A DNA stretch of 64,000 nt, taken from Morganella morganii H1r. GTDB taxonomy: Bacteria > Pseudomonadota > Gammaproteobacteria > Enterobacterales > Enterobacteriaceae. The position numbers were made by a program, and so were the translations under genes. The stretch spans positions 61,426 to 125,425 of the forward strand of contig NZ_AYMP01000015.1 in the NCBI RefSeq assembly GCF_000633515.1, written 5' to 3'. The first letter of the stretch is position 1; the number at the start of each line of letters is the position of its first letter. Below are positions 43,633-53,389 of the stretch, one piece after another. The notes under the pieces are model-generated. The model searched no databases. It had not been told where the DNA came from and worked only from the letters and a program-made list of their open reading frames with translations.

Positions 43633-44172
43633 TTACCAGTTAAGAAACTTAATTAAGAACCACGCAATCGCGCCGATAAACACCGGCAGCACATACAGCA
43701 CAAAAATCTGCCGGAAAATAGTGTGATTCGGAATCCGTATTCTGGCGATTAAATCCGCCGGTGTTTTTCCGCTCTCTCTGGCATTTTCAATGATGGCCTG
43801 ATCTTCAATATTCTCGCGGATAAACTTTACCTGCCGGGACATACGGATACCGGATGCACTCAGCGCCAGCCCAACAAACATCAGGATATAAATCAGTAAA
43901 AAACTCAGATTGTGACCTTCAAAACCGAGTAATTTATCCGGTACTGGGGAGTTATTCCAGAATGTGTTCAGGAACGGTGTATTCACACGGATCATTTCCG
44001 TCACCACATTAATAAAATCCCCGATAACGGCATTAATTTTATCACTGCCGGTACTCTGCTGATGAGCCAGTTTCAGTAACGAAACAAGGGTTGAGATCAG
44101 AGCCGGAATAAAAACCACCCAGCCTGCCACCCGTTTAAATACAGCAACCCAGCGTGCCTGTTGCAGCGTCAT
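43633..44172 (-). CDS. yniB: Inner-membrane protein YniB
   Basis: 179-aa protein with about three or four helices (residues 15-35, 85-108, 150-175) and the YniB core GWVVFIPALISTLVSLLK. Convergent with yniA and divergent from hxpB as in E. coli. Function unknown. Confidence 0.9.
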   Translation of the reverse strand: MTLQQARWVAVFKRVAGWVVFIPALISTLVSLLKLAHQQSTGSDKINAVIGDFINVVTEMIRVNTPFLNTFWNNSPVPDKLLGFEGHNLSFLLIYILMFVGLALSASGIRMSRQVKFIRENIEDQAIIENARESGKTPADLIARIRIPNHTIFRQIFVLYVLPVFIGAIAWFLIKFLNW

Positions 44173-44352
44173 GCGCTTTCCTCATTTGATTTTTTCCCTG
44201 TCATCATAGCGCAGAAATCAGGAGAAGATCATTATCATTATTCCGGACTTTTTTACCCCGGAAATGATTAAGTCACTTAATGAACTCTCCGCCCCGTCTT
44301 GTTACAATCAGAGCGGGTTTTCATTCATTGCAGGATCTCAGGAGCATACACT

Positions 44353-45018
44353 ATGTCCCACGCCTTACCGGTACAGGCCGCTATTTTTGATATGGATGGT
44401 TTACTGATTGATTCCGAGCCGTTCTGGCTTCAGAGCGAAAATCAGGTTTTCAGCAGCATCGGCCTGGATATGTCACTGCGGGATAAGCTGCCCGATATGC
44501 TGGGTCTGCGTATCGACCAGGTCGTGGAGCTGTGGTATCAGGTTTCGCCGTGGCAGACACCGTCTAAAGAAGACGTCATCCAGCGGATTATTGATTCCAC
44601 GATTGCCATGGTGAAAAAAGAGCGTCCGCTCCTGCCCGGAGTGGAACATGCACTGTCCCTGTGCCGGTCACAGGGACTGAAAATCGCCCTGGCGTCCGCC
44701 TCGCCGCTCTATATGCTGGAATCCGTACTGGAGATGTTTAACATCCGCCATTATTTTGATGCGGTGGTGTCTGCCGGTGATCTGCCTTACAGCAAGCCGC
44801 ATCCGCAGGTGTATCTGAATGCTGCTGAAGCGCTGGGTGTTCCGCCGGTACAGTGTGTTGCGCTGGAAGATTCGGTTAACGGTATGATTGCCTGTAAAGC
44901 CGCCCGTATGCGCTCCATTGTGGTACCCGCCGCTGAAATGGCCGCCGATCCGCGCTGGTCACTGGCAGATTACCGCCTGTCATCACTCAGTGAACTGACC
45001 GCAGCCATGGTCAGCTGA
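44353..45018 (+). CDS. hxpB: Hexitol/2-deoxyglucose-6-phosphate phosphatase HxpB (YniC)
   Basis: 221-aa HAD-family sugar phosphatase. FDMDGLLIDSEPF gives the nucleophile D13 and acid D15; LASASPL, KPHPQVYL, and ALEDSVNG are motifs II-IV. Starts at the ATG before SHALPVQAAIF with CAGGAGC 8 bp upstream; an in-frame start 54 bp earlier is rejected as non-conserved. Confidence 0.93.
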   Translation: MSHALPVQAAIFDMDGLLIDSEPFWLQSENQVFSSIGLDMSLRDKLPDMLGLRIDQVVELWYQVSPWQTPSKEDVIQRIIDSTIAMVKKERPLLPGVEHALSLCRSQGLKIALASASPLYMLESVLEMFNIRHYFDAVVSAGDLPYSKPHPQVYLNAAEALGVPPVQCVALEDSVNGMIACKAARMRSIVVPAAEMAADPRWSLADYRLSSLSELTAAMVS

Positions 45019-45146
45019 TTATTTTTGTGGCGGGAAATATCCCGCCTGCTCCATCAGTGAAATATTCCGGAGTTATTCATTAATAAATAAGCCTTTTTCT
45101 TTATTACCCTCTGGCCGGGCGTCATAAAAGACTTTATACTGTAACA

Positions 45147-45162
45147 CTGTATAAATAAACAC
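45147..45162 (+). promoter_or_regulatory. LexA (SOS) box of ydjM
   Basis: CTGTATAAATAAACAC matches 13 of 16 positions of the consensus CTG-(TA-rich)10-CAG; the weak point is the final base. It lies 20 bp upstream of ydjM, an SOS gene in E. coli. Confidence 0.6.
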
Positions 45163-45182
45163 CTGAGTATTTACCCGGTATC

Positions 45183-45740
45183 ATGACAGCTGAGGGTCAC
45201 CTGCTTTTCTCTGTCGCTTCTGTAGTGATGGTTCACCAGCTTCAGATTTCGCCTGATATCAGTCAGGGGGACTGGCTGCACCTGATCCCCGGCGCTCTCG
45301 CCGGCGCACTTCTGCCGGATATTGACCATCCGAAATCCATGCTGGGGCAGTGGGTCCGCTTTATTTCTGTACCAATTTCGCGCCTGTGCGGGCACCGGGG
45401 TTTCACGCACAGCCTGCTGGCTATTCTGATCGGCGTTATTCTGTTCCGCACACAACTGCCGGTCAGCTGGTCTGTCCCGGCGGATTTTTATCAGGCGGTA
45501 ATTGTCGGGTATCTCAGCCATCTGGCCGGGGATATGCTGACAACTGCCGGGATCCCGCTGTTATGGCCGGTACGCTGGCGCTTCTGTATTCCGCTGCTGG
45601 GCAGTAAAGCCAATAAACGGGCAGAACGCAGTGTGGCGCTGATTGTGCTGGTGGCCTCGTTCTATCTGCCTGCACACTGGGAAGTCTGGTGGGATCATCT
45701 GCGGGAGCTGGTGCTGACTCAGATAACAGCCCGGCTATAA
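45183..45740 (+). CDS. ydjM: SOS-induced inner-membrane protein YdjM (DUF457 hydrolase family)
   Basis: 185-aa membrane protein with histidines and aspartates typical of the YdjM/LexA-binding family: ALLPDIDHPKSMLGQ near 38-52, HRGFTHSLLAIL near 70, and SHLAGDMLTTAGIPLLWP near 110. These residues are proposed metal ligands. E. coli ydjM is LexA-controlled, and a LexA-like box is present. Catalytic function is unproven. Confidence 0.9.
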   Translation: MTAEGHLLFSVASVVMVHQLQISPDISQGDWLHLIPGALAGALLPDIDHPKSMLGQWVRFISVPISRLCGHRGFTHSLLAILIGVILFRTQLPVSWSVPADFYQAVIVGYLSHLAGDMLTTAGIPLLWPVRWRFCIPLLGSKANKRAERSVALIVLVASFYLPAHWEVWWDHLRELVLTQITARL

Positions 45741-45974
45741 GCAATTCATCTTATATAACCAAAGGATATTGAAAATAGCCTGTTTAGTGACTATTCATGT
45801 CAAATCAATCCCTGTGATCTACAATATAGCTATAGATAATTCAGATTCGTTATAAGTGATGCAGAAAACTCCTGTTAATCTATAACGTATCTTTTACAGT
45901 TTCGGCATCGCCATAACTGTATACGATGCAATCAACACACTATAACAACATACCAACAGGTATCGGAGACCGGG

Positions 45975-47369
45975 ATGAATTTTCCATTAATCAGCAATCT
46001 CGCTATATTCGTTATTCTGCTGCTGGTGCTGATGAAGCTCTGCAGCAATAAAGACTGGAGTCTGTCCAAAAAAGTACTCACCGGTCTGGTGATCGGTGTT
46101 CTGTTCGGCCTCGGGCTGAATGCATTCTACGGGACAGAACATGACGCGGTAAAACAGGCCCTGCCATGGTTTGATATTGTCGGTAACGGCTATGTGAAGC
46201 TGTTACAGATGGTAATTATGCCGCTGGTTTTCGCATCTATTCTCAGCGCAGTTGCCCGTCTGCACCAGGCATCTTCACTGGGTAAAATCAGCATGCTGAC
46301 GATCGGCACCCTGCTGATCACCACGGCAATTGCCGCCTTAATCGGTATTCTGATCACCCTCGCTTTCGGCCTGACAGCAGACGGTCTGATCCAGGGCGTG
46401 AAAGAAACCGCACGTCTGACCCAGCTGGAATCCCAGTATGCAGGCAAAGTGTCTGACCTGACCCTGCCGCAGCTGATCCTGTCCTTTATTCCGAAAAACC
46501 CGTTTGCTGACCTGACCGGCGCTAACCCGACCTCCATCATCAGCGTGGTGATTTTTGCCGCCTTTATGGGTGTGGCGGCACTTCAGCTGATTAAAGACAA
46601 CGAAGAGCGCGGTGCCAAAGTGCTCAGCGCGATTGATATCCTGCAGGCGTGGGTGATGAAACTGGTGCGTCTGGTGATGCGCTTTACCCCGTACGGTGTG
46701 TTTGCCCTGATGACCAAAGTGGTTGCCGGTTCAAACATTCAGGACATCATTAAGTTAGGGACTTTCGTTGTTGCTTCTTATATTGCGATCCTGCTGATGT
46801 TTGTGGTTCACGGTCTTATTGTCGGTATTGCCGGTATCAACCCGCTGCGTTTCTTCCGCAAAATCGCGCCGGTACTGACCTTCGCCTTTACCAGCCGTTC
46901 AAGTGCAGCCAGTATTCCGCTGAGTGTGGAGGCACAGACACGCCGTATCGGTATTCCTGACTCTATTGCCGGGTTCGCGGCTTCCTTCGGAACCACCATC
47001 GGCCAGAACGGCTGTGCGGGGATTTACCCGGCCATGCTGGCGGTGATGGTTGCCCCGACAGTGGGTATCAACCCGTTTGATCCGCTGTGGATTGCCACAC
47101 TGGTCGGTATTGTGACCGTCAGTTCTGCCGGTGTTGCCGGTGTCGGCGGCGGTGCGACTTTCGCGGCACTGATTGTTCTGCCTGCCATGGGTCTGCCGGT
47201 CACCCTGGTTGCACTGCTGATCTCTGTCGAGCCGCTGATTGATATGGGCCGTACCGCACTGAACGTCAGTGGTTCCATGACCGCCGGGACAGTCACCAGC
47301 CAGATCCTGGGTCAGACAGACAAAACCCTGTTTAATAATGATAACGACGAAGATTTGCAGCAGGGATAA
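45975..47369 (+). CDS. tcyP: L-cystine symporter TcyP (YdjN)
   Basis: 464-aa dicarboxylate/amino-acid:cation symporter fold (E. coli 463 aa) with eight helices and two hairpins; the serine-rich hairpin [15 protein letters not shown] and the [11 protein letters not shown] helix are clear. It imports cystine in E. coli under CysB control. The 234 bp upstream hold no gene; I could not define a CysB site. Confidence 0.93.
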   Translation: MNFPLISNLAIFVILLLVLMKLCSNKDWSLSKKVLTGLVIGVLFGLGLNAFYGTEHDAVKQALPWFDIVGNGYVKLLQMVIMPLVFASILSAVARLHQASSLGKISMLTIGTLLITTAIAALIGILITLAFGLTADGLIQGVKETARLTQLESQYAGKVSDLTLPQLILSFIPKNPFADLTGANPTSIISVVIFAAFMGVAALQLIKDNEERGAKVLSAIDILQAWVMKLVRLVMRFTPYGVFALMTKVVAGSNIQDIIKLGTFVVASYIAILLMFVVHGLIVGIAGINPLRFFRKIAPVLTFAFTSRSSAASIPLSVEAQTRRIGIPDSIAGFAASFGTTIGQNGCAGIYPAMLAVMVAPTVGINPFDPLWIATLVGIVTVSSAGVAGVGGGATFAALIVLPAMGLPVTLVALLISVEPLIDMGRTALNVSGSMTAGTVTSQILGQTDKTLFNNDNDEDLQQG

Positions 47370-47439
47370 TATCCCGCCGCTGATTATCGTCAGATAACAG
47401 AAATGCACCACCGTGCACCAGAGTGACTCTGCAATACGC

Positions 47440-47478
47440 AAAAGCCGCGCCGGAAATAATCCACCAGCGCGGCTTTAC
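47440..47478 (+). terminator. Intrinsic terminator of tcyP
   Basis: AAAGCCGCGC / GCGCGGCTTT stem with a 16-nt loop, 71 bp past the tcyP stop. Confidence 0.7.
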
Positions 47479-47617
47479 TTATCAGTCAGTTCATTTTTTT
47501 ACATCAGTTCTTTCTTCATAGTAAGGGACCGAACACAGAGATAGATCTGTCACGTAGTATTGCGTGAAAATATCAGTTGGCGGACATTTTTGATAATTAT
47601 GAGATATTAGGTAATAA

Positions 47618-47926
47618 CTACCTATCCAAGTAATAGGGAAAGATAAAAAAACCAAATAACAAGTAATATTCCTGCCATTTGATAAGAAACATTTTTTTTG
47701 GTTTTTTCATTATCACTTGAGTTATTAAGTTGTATAATAGACTTAGAAACAAATAGCTGATAATTATACCAGAAAGACACAACGTGGATGAATATGACAA
47801 TGAAACAACATCGGACGCATTAAAAAAATCATAAACCGAAAACACACCCAATAAAAAAACACCAAAAGAAATTATAAAAAATAAAAATAAAGAAAGTGAA
47901 AGTTTTATTAATTTACCTTTATTCAT
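47618..47926 (-). CDS. Small membrane protein, possible immunity protein
   Basis: 102-aa, strongly hydrophobic, about three helices (residues 8-30, 43-68, 85-98), very AT-rich (about 28 % GC by eye) against its neighbours. It starts on the last base of the preceding membrane-protein frame, so the pair is translationally coupled. A small multipass protein behind a membrane-inserting protein is the layout of pore-toxin immunity genes. I recognise no family; the role is inference. Confidence 0.6.
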   Translation of the reverse strand: MNKGKLIKLSLSLFLFFIISFGVFLLGVFSVYDFFNASDVVSLSYSSTLCLSGIIISYLFLSLLYNLITQVIMKKPKKMFLIKWQEYYLLFGFFIFPYYLDR

Positions 47927-48324
47927 TATCTATTTCCCTTCCAGTATTTATCACCTTCAGGTTGACTCTTAACTTCTCTCATTTTTTCAATAAGTTTTTC
48001 ATTAATTTGATATTTTTCATCTATATAATTTAAGCCATAAGCAATCCCAAGACCTAAACCGAACACAATAACGCCAACAATTAAAGGACTTGCACCAATA
48101 GATAAAGCCGATGTTACAGCCAGAAACGTAGACCCACCTCCCCATGCCACAAACGAAGCTACACCTAATTTAGCAACATCCATGGTAATATCACCGACAA
48201 AATTATACAGGTCATAATCTTTCTGAAAGATAAGCTGTAACAACCGGAATCCTGCAGCGGCGATAAAGGTATAACGCATACCGCTAATTGTCGCAGAATT
48301 GAGTCCCTGCCGGCCAATACCCAT
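47926..48324 (-). CDS. C-terminal part of a frameshifted membrane-inserting protein (toxin-like)
   Basis: 132 aa from the first ATG, but the open frame extends upstream as LYLANNGKIIGMGIGRQGL, continuing the 48341-48763 frame after a one-base shift. It holds two glycine- and alanine-rich hydrophobic stretches (about residues 45-75 and 78-98) and a charged tail. The hydrophobic hairpin recalls the end of pore-forming bacteriocins or secreted membrane effectors, but no known family is recognised. Downstream is the immunity-like gene. Confidence 0.6.
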   Translation of the reverse strand: MGIGRQGLNSATISGMRYTFIAAAGFRLLQLIFQKDYDLYNFVGDITMDVAKLGVASFVAWGGGSTFLAVTSALSIGASPLIVGVIVFGLGLGIAYGLNYIDEKYQINEKLIEKMREVKSQPEGDKYWKGNR

Positions 48325-48340
48325 ACCAATTATTTTACCG

Positions 48341-48763
48341 TTATTCGCAAGATAAAGTCGTGGCGTTTAATCTGTGGCGCAGCCCGGCATAGCCGCTGAG
48401 TTTAATCATGACACTGCCATTCGCAGCAACATACTCTGTTGCTGTAATACCAAATTTAAAATTAAATTCACGTAATAACTCAGCGACAGAAAATCCCTCG
48501 CGGATATTGCCGATATAGGAACTGGTAAAAGAGTATGCATCGCGGATATAGGATCTGCCGTTATTTTTCAATTCTTCCAGCATTCCTGCTGCTTCTTTTA
48601 GTGTCAGCAAAACAATGACACGTTCATTGTCCCGTAACTGTTTTTCCAGCCCGATGGCATCAAAAAACTCGTGCTGAGGACGAAGTTCGTTGATTTTCGC
48701 TTTTCCGCTCAGAATGTCACCGAGATATCCGCTCATTGTCGGATCATATTTCTTATCGTTCAT
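48341..48763 (-). CDS. N-terminal part of the same frameshifted protein
   Basis: 140-aa soluble domain beginning MNDKKYDPTMSGYLGD and ending in an out-of-frame tail. The upstream region (SGYAGLRHRLNA) would join the downstream frame if one base between 48344 and 48366 were skipped or deleted, giving a protein of about 275 aa. The downstream frame has a stop just before this interval, which confines the lesion. No slippery heptamer is visible, so a mutation or sequencing error is more likely than programmed shifting. Confidence 0.6.
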   Translation of the reverse strand: MNDKKYDPTMSGYLGDILSGKAKINELRPQHEFFDAIGLEKQLRDNERVIVLLTLKEAAGMLEELKNNGRSYIRDAYSFTSSYIGNIREGFSVAELLREFNFKFGITATEYVAANGSVMIKLSGYAGLRHRLNATTLSCE

Positions 48764-48939
48764 ATATTCCCTTACATCAGACAGACATACAGCACCGATA
48801 TCACGTAGACACTTAAGCTAAATTGCAATATTCCATAATCTCTGTGAAAGTACAAGCTCAGTTTTAGTTACTATTTTTTCGGCGATGGTCAGTACTAAAG
48901 TCCCGGTATTATTGCTGATTTACTCAGTAAACAGATATA

Positions 48940-48974
48940 AAAAAGGCCGTAACGCTAGGCGTTACGGCCTTTTT
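48940..48974. terminator. Intrinsic terminator between htpX and the toxin-like locus
   Basis: AAAAAGGCCGTAACGC / GCGTTACGGCCTTTTT, a long near-perfect stem with A and T runs on both sides, 16 bp after the htpX stop on the minus strand; it can also stop plus-strand transcription. Confidence 0.88.
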
Positions 48975-48989
48975 ATCAGTATATAATGA

Positions 48990-49871
48990 TTAATTCAGAA
49001 ATTCACCGCTGCGCAGTGCTTCAATTCGCTTATCCAGCGGCGGATGTGATAAAAACAGTTCGCTGAATGACTTATTGCGGCCGTTGATGCAAAACGCCAT
49101 CATGCTGCCCTCTTCCTGCGGTTCATAGCTGGTTTTCAGGCGTTGCAGTGCGGCGATCATCTTCTCGCGGCCCACCAGTTTTGCGGAGCCCGCATCCGCA
49201 TAGAATTCACGGCGGCGTGAGAACCACATGGTGATAATGCTGGCCAGAATGCCGAACACAATTTCCAGTACCATCGATACCGCGAAATAAATCATCGGGT
49301 TACCCTGACTGCCGGCGTTTTCGTCATTGTTGTTTGACATAAAACCTGCCGCCAGTTGCGCCAGAATACGGGAAATAAAGATAACAAAGGTGTTTACCAC
49401 GCCCTGTAACAGCGTCATGGTCACCATATCACCATTCGCGATATGGCTGATCTCATGGGCGATAACCGCCTCCGCCTCATCGCGGCTCATATTTTCCAGT
49501 AACCCGGAACTGACCGCTACCAGTGACGCATCACGGCGCGCGCCGGTTGCAAAGGCGTTAATGTCCGGTGCGTGGTAAATCGCCACTTCCGGCATGCCGA
49601 TACCGGCCTGCTGTGCCTGACGGCGTACCGTCTCCATCAGCCAGTACTCCGTCTGAGTGGACGGATTAGTGATCACCTGCCCGCCGACAGAGCGCAGCGC
49701 CATCCATTTTGACATCAGCAGAGACACAAATGCGCCGCCGAAGCCAAATAACCCTGCCATGATCATCAGTCCGGTCACACTTCGGCTCTGAACGCCGGTC
49801 AGCGACAGAATAATGCCGAAGACGACCATTACGGCCAGGTTTGTGAGTAAAAATAATGCAATTCGCATCAT
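48990..49871 (-). CDS. htpX: Inner-membrane zinc metalloprotease HtpX
   Basis: 293 aa, the E. coli length. Two N-terminal helices, the zinc motif HEISH at residues 139-143, two further helices, and the third ligand in [10 protein letters not shown]. Degrades misfolded membrane proteins with FtsH; in E. coli it is Cpx-controlled. Single gene with its own terminator. Confidence 0.96.
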   Translation of the reverse strand: MMRIALFLLTNLAVMVVFGIILSLTGVQSRSVTGLMIMAGLFGFGGAFVSLLMSKWMALRSVGGQVITNPSTQTEYWLMETVRRQAQQAGIGMPEVAIYHAPDINAFATGARRDASLVAVSSGLLENMSRDEAEAVIAHEISHIANGDMVTMTLLQGVVNTFVIFISRILAQLAAGFMSNNNDENAGSQGNPMIYFAVSMVLEIVFGILASIITMWFSRRREFYADAGSAKLVGREKMIAALQRLKTSYEPQEEGSMMAFCINGRNKSFSELFLSHPPLDKRIEALRSGEFLN

Positions 49872-50069
49872 ATCAGTATGATCCTTTAACTAGTGTGCCC
49901 ATCATATGCCTCAGAAAATAGGGGCATTTTGCCATATTTCAAGGCTTTTTAACCGAATAACTTTAATTATTAAACAACTTTACACTTAATTTTAATAAAG
50001 TGATCTTTTGCTGTTTTGTGCGGTTTGGCTTTCTGTGCAGATAATCAGCGTTTTTTATTAAAAAAACAC

Positions 50070-50106
50070 TTTACTTTTTAAATGGGAAAAATTATCATTC
50101 TCGTTG
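50070..50106 (+). promoter_or_regulatory. ryhB promoter with Fur site
   Basis: -35 TTTACT (50070-50075), 17-bp spacer, -10 TATCAT (50093-50098). ATTATCATTCTC (50091-50102), whose reverse strand reads GAGAATGATAAT, is a Fur-type sequence lying on the -10. Start expected near 50105-50108. Confidence 0.75.
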
Positions 50107-50208
50107 TAGGTACCTGAGTAAATTACTAAGGTATTGGCAAACGACATTGCTCACATTGCTTCCAGTATTTCGAAGTTTCTCAGCCAGCCATCGCGCTGGC
50201 TTTTTTTT
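50107..50208 (+). ncRNA. ryhB: RyhB iron-responsive small RNA
   Basis: A 28-nt block at 50142-50169 is identical to the conserved pairing core of E. coli RyhB as I recall it. An intrinsic terminator follows (AGCCAGC / GCTGGCT, T8 at 50201-50208). A 5' hairpin (TACCTGAGT / ACTAAGGTA, near 50111-50132) replaces the E. coli one. RyhB represses mRNAs of iron-using proteins when Fur is inactive. E. coli ryhB lies elsewhere (near yhhX); here it is between htpX and yaeR. The 5' end is approximate. Nothing else is seen in 49872-50069. Confidence 0.88.
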
Positions 50209-50213
50209 ATCCG

Positions 50214-50603
50214 TCAGCGGGCATAAAACTCTACCGGCAGATTATCCGGGTCAAAACAGAAGAAAAAGGATTTACCGGTAAATTCATCCGTGCGGATGCT
50301 GTCACAACGGATACCGCAGTGTTTCAGATGTGTTTCCCATGCGGTCAGATCCTGCACTGCAAATGCCAGATGGCGCAGACCGCAGGCTTCCGGCTGTGAT
50401 ACGCGGGGCGGGCTTGCCGGAAAGGTAAAGAGCTCCAGCAGATACTCCCCGTTCAGTGCCAGATCCACCTTGTAAGAACCCCGTTCCGCGCGGTAGTGCT
50501 CACTGAGCACGGTAAATCCCAGTGCATCACAGTAAAACGCCAGACTGGCCGTGAGGTCAGAAGCAATCACGGCGATATGATCCACTTTTTCAATCTTCAG
50601 CAT
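50214..50603 (-). CDS. yaeR: VOC-family metalloprotein YaeR (GloA2)
   Basis: 129 aa, the E. coli YaeR length. Vicinal-oxygen-chelate fold with metal ligands in VDHIAVIA, LLELF, CGLRHLAF, and LPVEFY. The start at MLKIEKVDH is preceded by AGGAAAG; a start 45 bp upstream crosses a hairpin and is rejected. Related to glyoxalase I; the substrate is unknown. Confidence 0.9.
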   Translation of the reverse strand: MLKIEKVDHIAVIASDLTASLAFYCDALGFTVLSEHYRAERGSYKVDLALNGEYLLELFTFPASPPRVSQPEACGLRHLAFAVQDLTAWETHLKHCGIRCDSIRTDEFTGKSFFFCFDPDNLPVEFYAR

Positions 50604-50614
50604 ATCTTTCCTGT

Positions 50615-50640
50615 ATAACGCCCCGTTACCGGGGCGTTTG
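50615..50640 (-). terminator. Hairpin between maeB and yaeR
   Basis: AACGCCCCG / CGGGGCGTT with a 4-nt loop, 17 bp past the maeB stop, before the yaeR start; the minus-strand tail (TTATAC) is weak. Confidence 0.6.
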
Positions 50641-50656
50641 ATTTGCATGCTTTGTT

Positions 50657-52936
50657 TTACAACGGCTGAGTCTGTGCTTCCACCGCCGCCAGCGCCACCA
50701 TGTTGACGATACGCCGCACAGAGGAGATAGACGTCAGAATATGCACCGGTTTATTAATCCCCATCAGTACAGGACCGACCGTCACCCCTTCCGAGGTCGT
50801 CACCCGCAGCAGGTTATAGCTGATACGGGCTGCTTCCCCGTTCGGCATGATCAGCAGGTTTGCCGCGCCTTTCAGCGGGCTGTCCGGCATCAGATCACGG
50901 CGGATAGCCTCCACCAGCGCCGCATCACCGTGCATTTCCCCGTCAATTTCCAGTGATGGTTCCCGCTCGCGGATCAGCGCCAGGGTATCGCGCATTTTTT
51001 CTGCGGACGGTGACGGACAGGAACCGAAGCTGGAACGGGATAACAACGCGACTTTCGGCTCAATACCGAACCGGCGCACCGCAGCAGCCGCCATCAGCGT
51101 GATCTCCGCCAGTTGTTCTGCAGTCGGATCATCATGCACATAGGTATCCGCGATAAACGTGTTCCCCGTCGGCAGGCTGAGCGCATTCATCGCGCCCGCC
51201 GTGTGCACTCCGTCATGGAAACCAAACACATTTTCCACAATCCGGTAATGATCATGATAATCACCGATTATCCCGCAAATCATGCCGTCCGCCTCGCCAC
51301 GGTGTACCATGATGGCACCGATACTGGTCGGGTTAGTAATAATGGCACGGCGGGCCTGTTCCTGGGTCACGCCCTTACGCTTCATCAGCTGATAATATTC
51401 CTGCCAGTATTCAGCAAAACGCGGATCACTTTCATTGTTAACGATTTCAAAATCCCGGCCCGGCACAATCTGCAGTCCCAGTTTTTTAATTCGCATTTCA
51501 ATCACATCCGGGCGGCCAATCAGAACAGGATACGCCAGCCCCATGCTGACCAGCTCCTGTGTCGCATGCAGTATGCGCGGTTCTTCCCCTTCAGCCAGCA
51601 CGATGCGTTTGCGGTCTTTGCGTGCCATAGAGAAAACCGGCTTCATAAACAGCGTGGTTTTGTAGACAAACTCATTGAGGTGTTCCAGGTAGACACTGAA
51701 ATCCTCAATCGGACGTGTCGCCACGCCGGTTTCCATAGCCGCTTTTGCCACTGCCGGGGCAATTTTCAGGATAAGGCGCGGATCAAACGGTTTCGGGATA
51801 ATATATTCACGCCCGAAAGATAATTCCTGACCACCGTAAGCGGAGGCGACCTGTTCGCTCTGCTCTGCCAGCGCCAGATCCGCAATCGCCTTCACGCAGG
51901 CCAGTTTCATCTCTTCATTAATTGCCGTTGCGCCGACATCCAGCGCGCCGCGGAAAATGAACGGGAAGCAGAGCACATTATTGACCTGGTTCGGGTAATC
52001 TGAACGCCCGGTGCAGATAATGGCATCCGGACGGACAGCCAGTGCCAGCGGCGGCAAAATTTCCGGTTCCGGATTAGCCAGCGCCAGGATCAGCGGGTCA
52101 CGTGCCATACCTTTGACCATCTCCGGTGTCAGTACGCCCGGCCCGGAGCAGCCGAGGAAAATATCAGCGCCCGGCATCGCATCCGCGAGTGTCCGCATGC
52201 CATTGTCGTCAATGGCATATGCTGCTTTGGTTTCCGCCATATTGGCTTCACGGCCTTTGTAGATAACCCCTTTGGAGTCACAGACAATAATATTGTCACG
52301 TTTCAGGCCCAGCAGCACCATCAGGTTCATACAGGCAACAGAGGCGGCACCCGCACCGGACACCACCAGACGAACATCGCCGATTGCCTTGTTAACAATG
52401 CGCAATCCGTTAAGAACCGCAGCGGTGCTGATAATCGCGGTACCGTGCTGGTCATCATGGAAGACCGGGATTTTCATGCGTTCACGCAGTTTCTTTTCAA
52501 TATAAAAACATTCAGGTGCTTTGATATCTTCGAGGTTGATGCCGCCGAATGTCGGCTCCAGAGAGGCGATGATATCCACCAGTTTGTCCGGGTCGGTTTC
52601 ATTCACTTCAATATCAAAAACATCCACGCCGGAGAATTTTTTAAATAAAACCCCCTTTCCTTCCATCACCGGCTTACCGGCCAGCGCCCCGATATTGCCG
52701 AGGCCGAGCACCGCCGTGCCGTTGGAAATGACCGCGACCAGGTTACCTTTGGCGGTATATTTATAGGCTGCCAGCGGGTCATCCGCGATTTCGAGGCAGG
52801 GAGCTGCAACGCCCGGTGAATAGGCCAGTGCCAAATCACGCTGGGTGGTCAGCGGTTTGGTCGGGGTAACGGTAATTTTACCGGGAGAGGGAAACTGATG
52901 AAACTCAAGGGCACTTTGTTTTAATTGTTCGTCCAT
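50657..52936 (-). CDS. maeB: NADP-dependent malate dehydrogenase (decarboxylating) MaeB
   Basis: 759 aa (E. coli 759). The malic enzyme part (about residues 1-430) has [24 protein letters not shown] for NADP binding, and FHDDQHGTA; the C-terminal half is a phosphotransacetylase-like domain ([16 protein letters not shown] near 432) that acts in regulation by acetyl-CoA in E. coli. It makes pyruvate and NADPH from malate. Confidence 0.95.
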   Translation of the reverse strand: MDEQLKQSALEFHQFPSPGKITVTPTKPLTTQRDLALAYSPGVAAPCLEIADDPLAAYKYTAKGNLVAVISNGTAVLGLGNIGALAGKPVMEGKGVLFKKFSGVDVFDIEVNETDPDKLVDIIASLEPTFGGINLEDIKAPECFYIEKKLRERMKIPVFHDDQHGTAIISTAAVLNGLRIVNKAIGDVRLVVSGAGAASVACMNLMVLLGLKRDNIIVCDSKGVIYKGREANMAETKAAYAIDDNGMRTLADAMPGADIFLGCSGPGVLTPEMVKGMARDPLILALANPEPEILPPLALAVRPDAIICTGRSDYPNQVNNVLCFPFIFRGALDVGATAINEEMKLACVKAIADLALAEQSEQVASAYGGQELSFGREYIIPKPFDPRLILKIAPAVAKAAMETGVATRPIEDFSVYLEHLNEFVYKTTLFMKPVFSMARKDRKRIVLAEGEEPRILHATQELVSMGLAYPVLIGRPDVIEMRIKKLGLQIVPGRDFEIVNNESDPRFAEYWQEYYQLMKRKGVTQEQARRAIITNPTSIGAIMVHRGEADGMICGIIGDYHDHYRIVENVFGFHDGVHTAGAMNALSLPTGNTFIADTYVHDDPTAEQLAEITLMAAAAVRRFGIEPKVALLSRSSFGSCPSPSAEKMRDTLALIREREPSLEIDGEMHGDAALVEAIRRDLMPDSPLKGAANLLIMPNGEAARISYNLLRVTTSEGVTVGPVLMGINKPVHILTSISSVRRIVNMVALAAVEAQTQPL

Positions 52937-53389
52937 TTCAGGATCCTTTACAGGCGTTAATAACAGGGTCAGGGCGGACCGGCGGCGTAAGCGCTGCCGC
53001 CGGCCACGTTATTCAGCGCTACATAATCAGTATACTGATAAATAGCGGAATAGTGAAAAAAGTGTAATATTCATGTAGTTAATGTGCTGAACCTGTTGAA
53101 AAAAACAACATATCCCTTATCGGTTATCTGATAATAGCGACCTTCTCCCGCCAGACCGCCAATTATATCTTCCAGTCTTAAACCCTGAACTTTATCCCTA
53201 TAATATGCTTCATGTTATTAGGGACATTATTATTTTTAAATACTTTGTTATTTGCACATATAACACTTTTGCGTAAAAATTAATTGTCCTGGCGATTATG
53301 GTATATTTTGCATTTCAATAATTAATATATCAATTAAATCGTTTTAATTAATATTATCTCATACCGTACACCCGGCAAGGGAGAACTCT
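52937..53389. other. Intergenic region between divergent maeB and the response-regulator gene
   Basis: 453 bp, strongly AT-rich from about 53200 to 53360, with AAGGGAG just before the 53390 start. I see no gene, clear hairpin terminator, or recognisable regulator site; it presumably contains both promoters. Confidence 0.6.

Noticed and set aside
48341..48370. Programmed ribosomal frameshift in the toxin-like gene
   Set aside because: No slippery heptamer or obvious downstream pseudoknot at the junction; a simple indel or sequencing error is more economical.
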